From Bacillota bacterium (GTDB lineage: Bacteria; Bacillota; Desulfotomaculia; Desulfotomaculales; JAJYZD01), in assembly GCA_021800315.1 (NCBI GenBank), contig JAJYZD010000221.1, positions 1-6,256 on the forward strand: a stretch of 6,256 bases of DNA, read 5' to 3'. Shown one piece after another: positions 5,371 to 6,256 of this stretch. A program made the translations under genes and the position numbers. A model generated the notes under the pieces. That model saw only the letters and a list, made by a program, of their open reading frames with translations. It was not told the DNA's origin and ran no database searches. How positions within the stretch are numbered: the stretch's first letter is position 1; each line of letters begins with the position of its first letter.

Positions 5371-5599
5371 CATCGCGGAGATTGTTTTTCCCGACCTCGC
5401 CTTGCCACCACTAACGCCGAAGACACCGTAGCGGTATCATATATCCTGGACATGGTCGAAATATTTTCAAGGCAAGAGGAGACTAGCCTGAATAATGTCT
5501 CAATATAGAGAGAAATAGTTATCCTGTTAAGGCCAAGGACCGCCATTTATTACATCACATTTCCTTTTGCCCCCGCCACGAGCAAAAATAAATTTTCGT

Positions 5600-5830
5600 T
5601 GAAATTGCGTCCCGCGGCGTTCGGATCCGGCGTCTGCGCCCGGCCCGACGGCGCACAGACGCGGTAGCTCGCTACGGACGCCCGGTCGGAGACGAACCTG
5701 CCGCGGTAACAAACTTCGGCGGGTTGCGGCTTTGGATGAGGGTCCGGGCGACGCCAAAAGGAGCGCCGGGGTGCGGGGGCTTACGGCCCGGCAGGCTGTG
5801 GACGCGAAGAACTTAACATTTGAGGTGCGT
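5600..5830 (+). ncRNA. Highly structured RNA region, candidate omega-RNA (HEARO-like) or TnpB guide RNA scaffold
   Basis: Seen: GCGTCTGCGCC (5630-5640) pairs with GGCGCACAGACGC (5650-5662) as 11 pairs with a two-base bulge. AACCTGCCG (5695-5703) pairs with CGGCGGGTT (5717-5725) as nine pairs including one U-G, which forms on the + but not the minus strand. CGCCCGG (5679-5685) pairs with CCGGGCG (5744-5750), enclosing the previous hairpin, and GCCGGG (from about 5765) can pair with CCCGGC. The segment GGTAACAAAC ... GGGTTGCGGCTTTGGATGAG recalls, from memory, the conserved core of HEARO RNAs that guide IscB/IsrB nucleases. No iscB or isrB frame follows downstream, so this would be an orphan or decayed element. 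The 5' end is unclear; in HEARO RNAs the guide lies at that end. Confidence 0.4.
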
Positions 5831-6199
5831 AAGGCGATTATTATATACAAACAGGGAGTAACCGGGGCTCCGGGAGGGAATGGACTGAATTAGGATTCCT
5901 CTTTTGCCGTTCTAAGCAATGTAAGCATACCTCAGCATATGCTGGTATTTATGTAGCGGGAGGGAGCGCCGGTTACATGCAATCATTCTGAGGTACCCAA
6001 TGATCTGTTCTGATTTATGATTCCACTCCGAAAAGGGGTTGTTCAGGAAGCTCTGCTGATTTGGGCCCGGATGTAAAAGTCGCGGCGGCCTATCATTGGG
6101 AGATAGGAAACCTGGCAGGGTTACGTTCTGAGCCACCGTCAACCGAAAGGGACAGCCTGTAGATAACAACATTATTTGTCACCATTTTCGGAGGTGTCA
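5831..6199. other. Intergenic stretch with no supportable gene
   Basis: All frames are broken or featureless. A + frame at 6004-6162 gives 52 codons (ending PPSTERDSL) without a start codon or ribosome site, and a minus frame over 5912-6172 has no family likeness. Local structure includes the palindrome at 5933-5944 and a hairpin CCTATC (6089-6094) with GATAGG (6102-6107). It could be leader sequence of the gene at 6200 or decayed element DNA. I cannot assign a function. Confidence 0.5.
5927..5948. repeat. Palindrome CAGCATATGCTG with partial outer arms
   Basis: CAGCATATGCTG (5933-5944) is a perfect 12-base palindrome, and ATAC at its left with GTAT at its right extends it to 22 bases with a two-base bulge. 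It may be a protein-binding site or an element end. Nothing in the flanks decides between them. Confidence 0.5.
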
Positions 6200-6256
6200 A
6201 TGTCAGCGCCACCCTACCTTGGCAAGTCCAGCCGGAGCCCCTTGCGCGCGAGCCTC
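6200..6256 (+). CDS. Start of an unidentified protein, cut by the window end
   Basis: An ATG at 6200 follows a strong GGAGG (6190-6194) five bases upstream, and the frame stays open for the remaining 19 codons (MSAPPYLGKSSRSPLRASL). The opening is polar and basic with no signal-peptide character. Too little is visible to assign a family. The ribosome site is the main support for its being real. Confidence 0.5.
   Translation, partial: MSAPPYLGKSSRSPLRASL

Noticed and set aside
4460..5431. Long open plus-strand frame of 323 codons
   Set aside because: It is the antisense shadow of gap in GC-rich DNA, with glycine- and arginine-rich composition and no family motifs.
5295..5546. Minus-strand 83-codon frame ahead of gap
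   Set aside because: It overlaps the gap promoter and ribosome site, and shows no family motif.
5527..5850. Minus-strand 107-codon frame
   Set aside because: It is antisense to the strongly base-paired region, and its sequence has no recognisable motif.
5912..6172. Minus-strand 86-codon frame
   Set aside because: No good ribosome site and no domain likeness; it reads through a palindrome and a hairpin.
1..6256. CRISPR array, tRNA or rRNA
   Set aside because: No regularly spaced short repeats, no cloverleaf with TTCGA arm and no rRNA core sequence were found on either strand.

Overview
The window looks like chromosomal DNA of a GC-rich anaerobic Firmicute (Moorella / Desulfotomaculum / Desulfovirgula grade). 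This is inferred from the style of the glycolytic proteins, GGAGG-type ribosome sites, TTG start use and abundant small toxin-antitoxin and IS200/IS605-type debris. No 16S rRNA or other marker is present, so the placement is soft.

Layout. Positions 1-146 (+) look like the right end of an IS200/IS605-type element, abutting the stop codon of a UPF0175 antitoxin-like gene (144-434, -) that has its own sigma-A promoter. An intrinsic terminator (649-688, -) follows. Next comes a 5'-truncated, frameshifted copy of the last 464 bases of pfkA (721-1184, -). From 1185 to 2530 lies a gene graveyard: an IS1634-type transposase fragment, a YVTN beta-propeller fragment, two out-of-order pieces of a phosphoesterase on the opposite strand, and a possible TnpB-related fragment. 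A well-formed VapB-VapC module (2580-3288, +) then runs up to three bases from the stop codon of a full-length pfkA (3292-4254, -). Upstream of pfkA is gap (4303-5290, -), whose 3' end is frameshifted. A good sigma-A promoter (5341-5370, -) drives gap and pfkA. The rest is mostly non-coding: a strongly structured region at 5600-5830 (+) that may be an omega-RNA of the IscB/IsrB (HEARO) type, a palindrome, and the first codons of an unknown gene at 6200 (+).

How it fits together. gap and pfkA would supply two steps of lower and upper glycolysis. Both carry damage: gap by a shift explained by loss of 17 bases between two 11-base direct repeats, pfkA by two substitutions in conserved loops. The two pfkA 3' copies are direct repeats about 95% identical that bracket a 2.1-kb island holding vapBC. 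Recombination between them would excise the island and reunite pfkA with its terminator, while the toxin-antitoxin pair would select against such loss. No complete new defence system is visible. The most unusual items are the pfkA-bracketed island, the gap deletion scar, the scrambled phosphoesterase gene and the orphan structured RNA.
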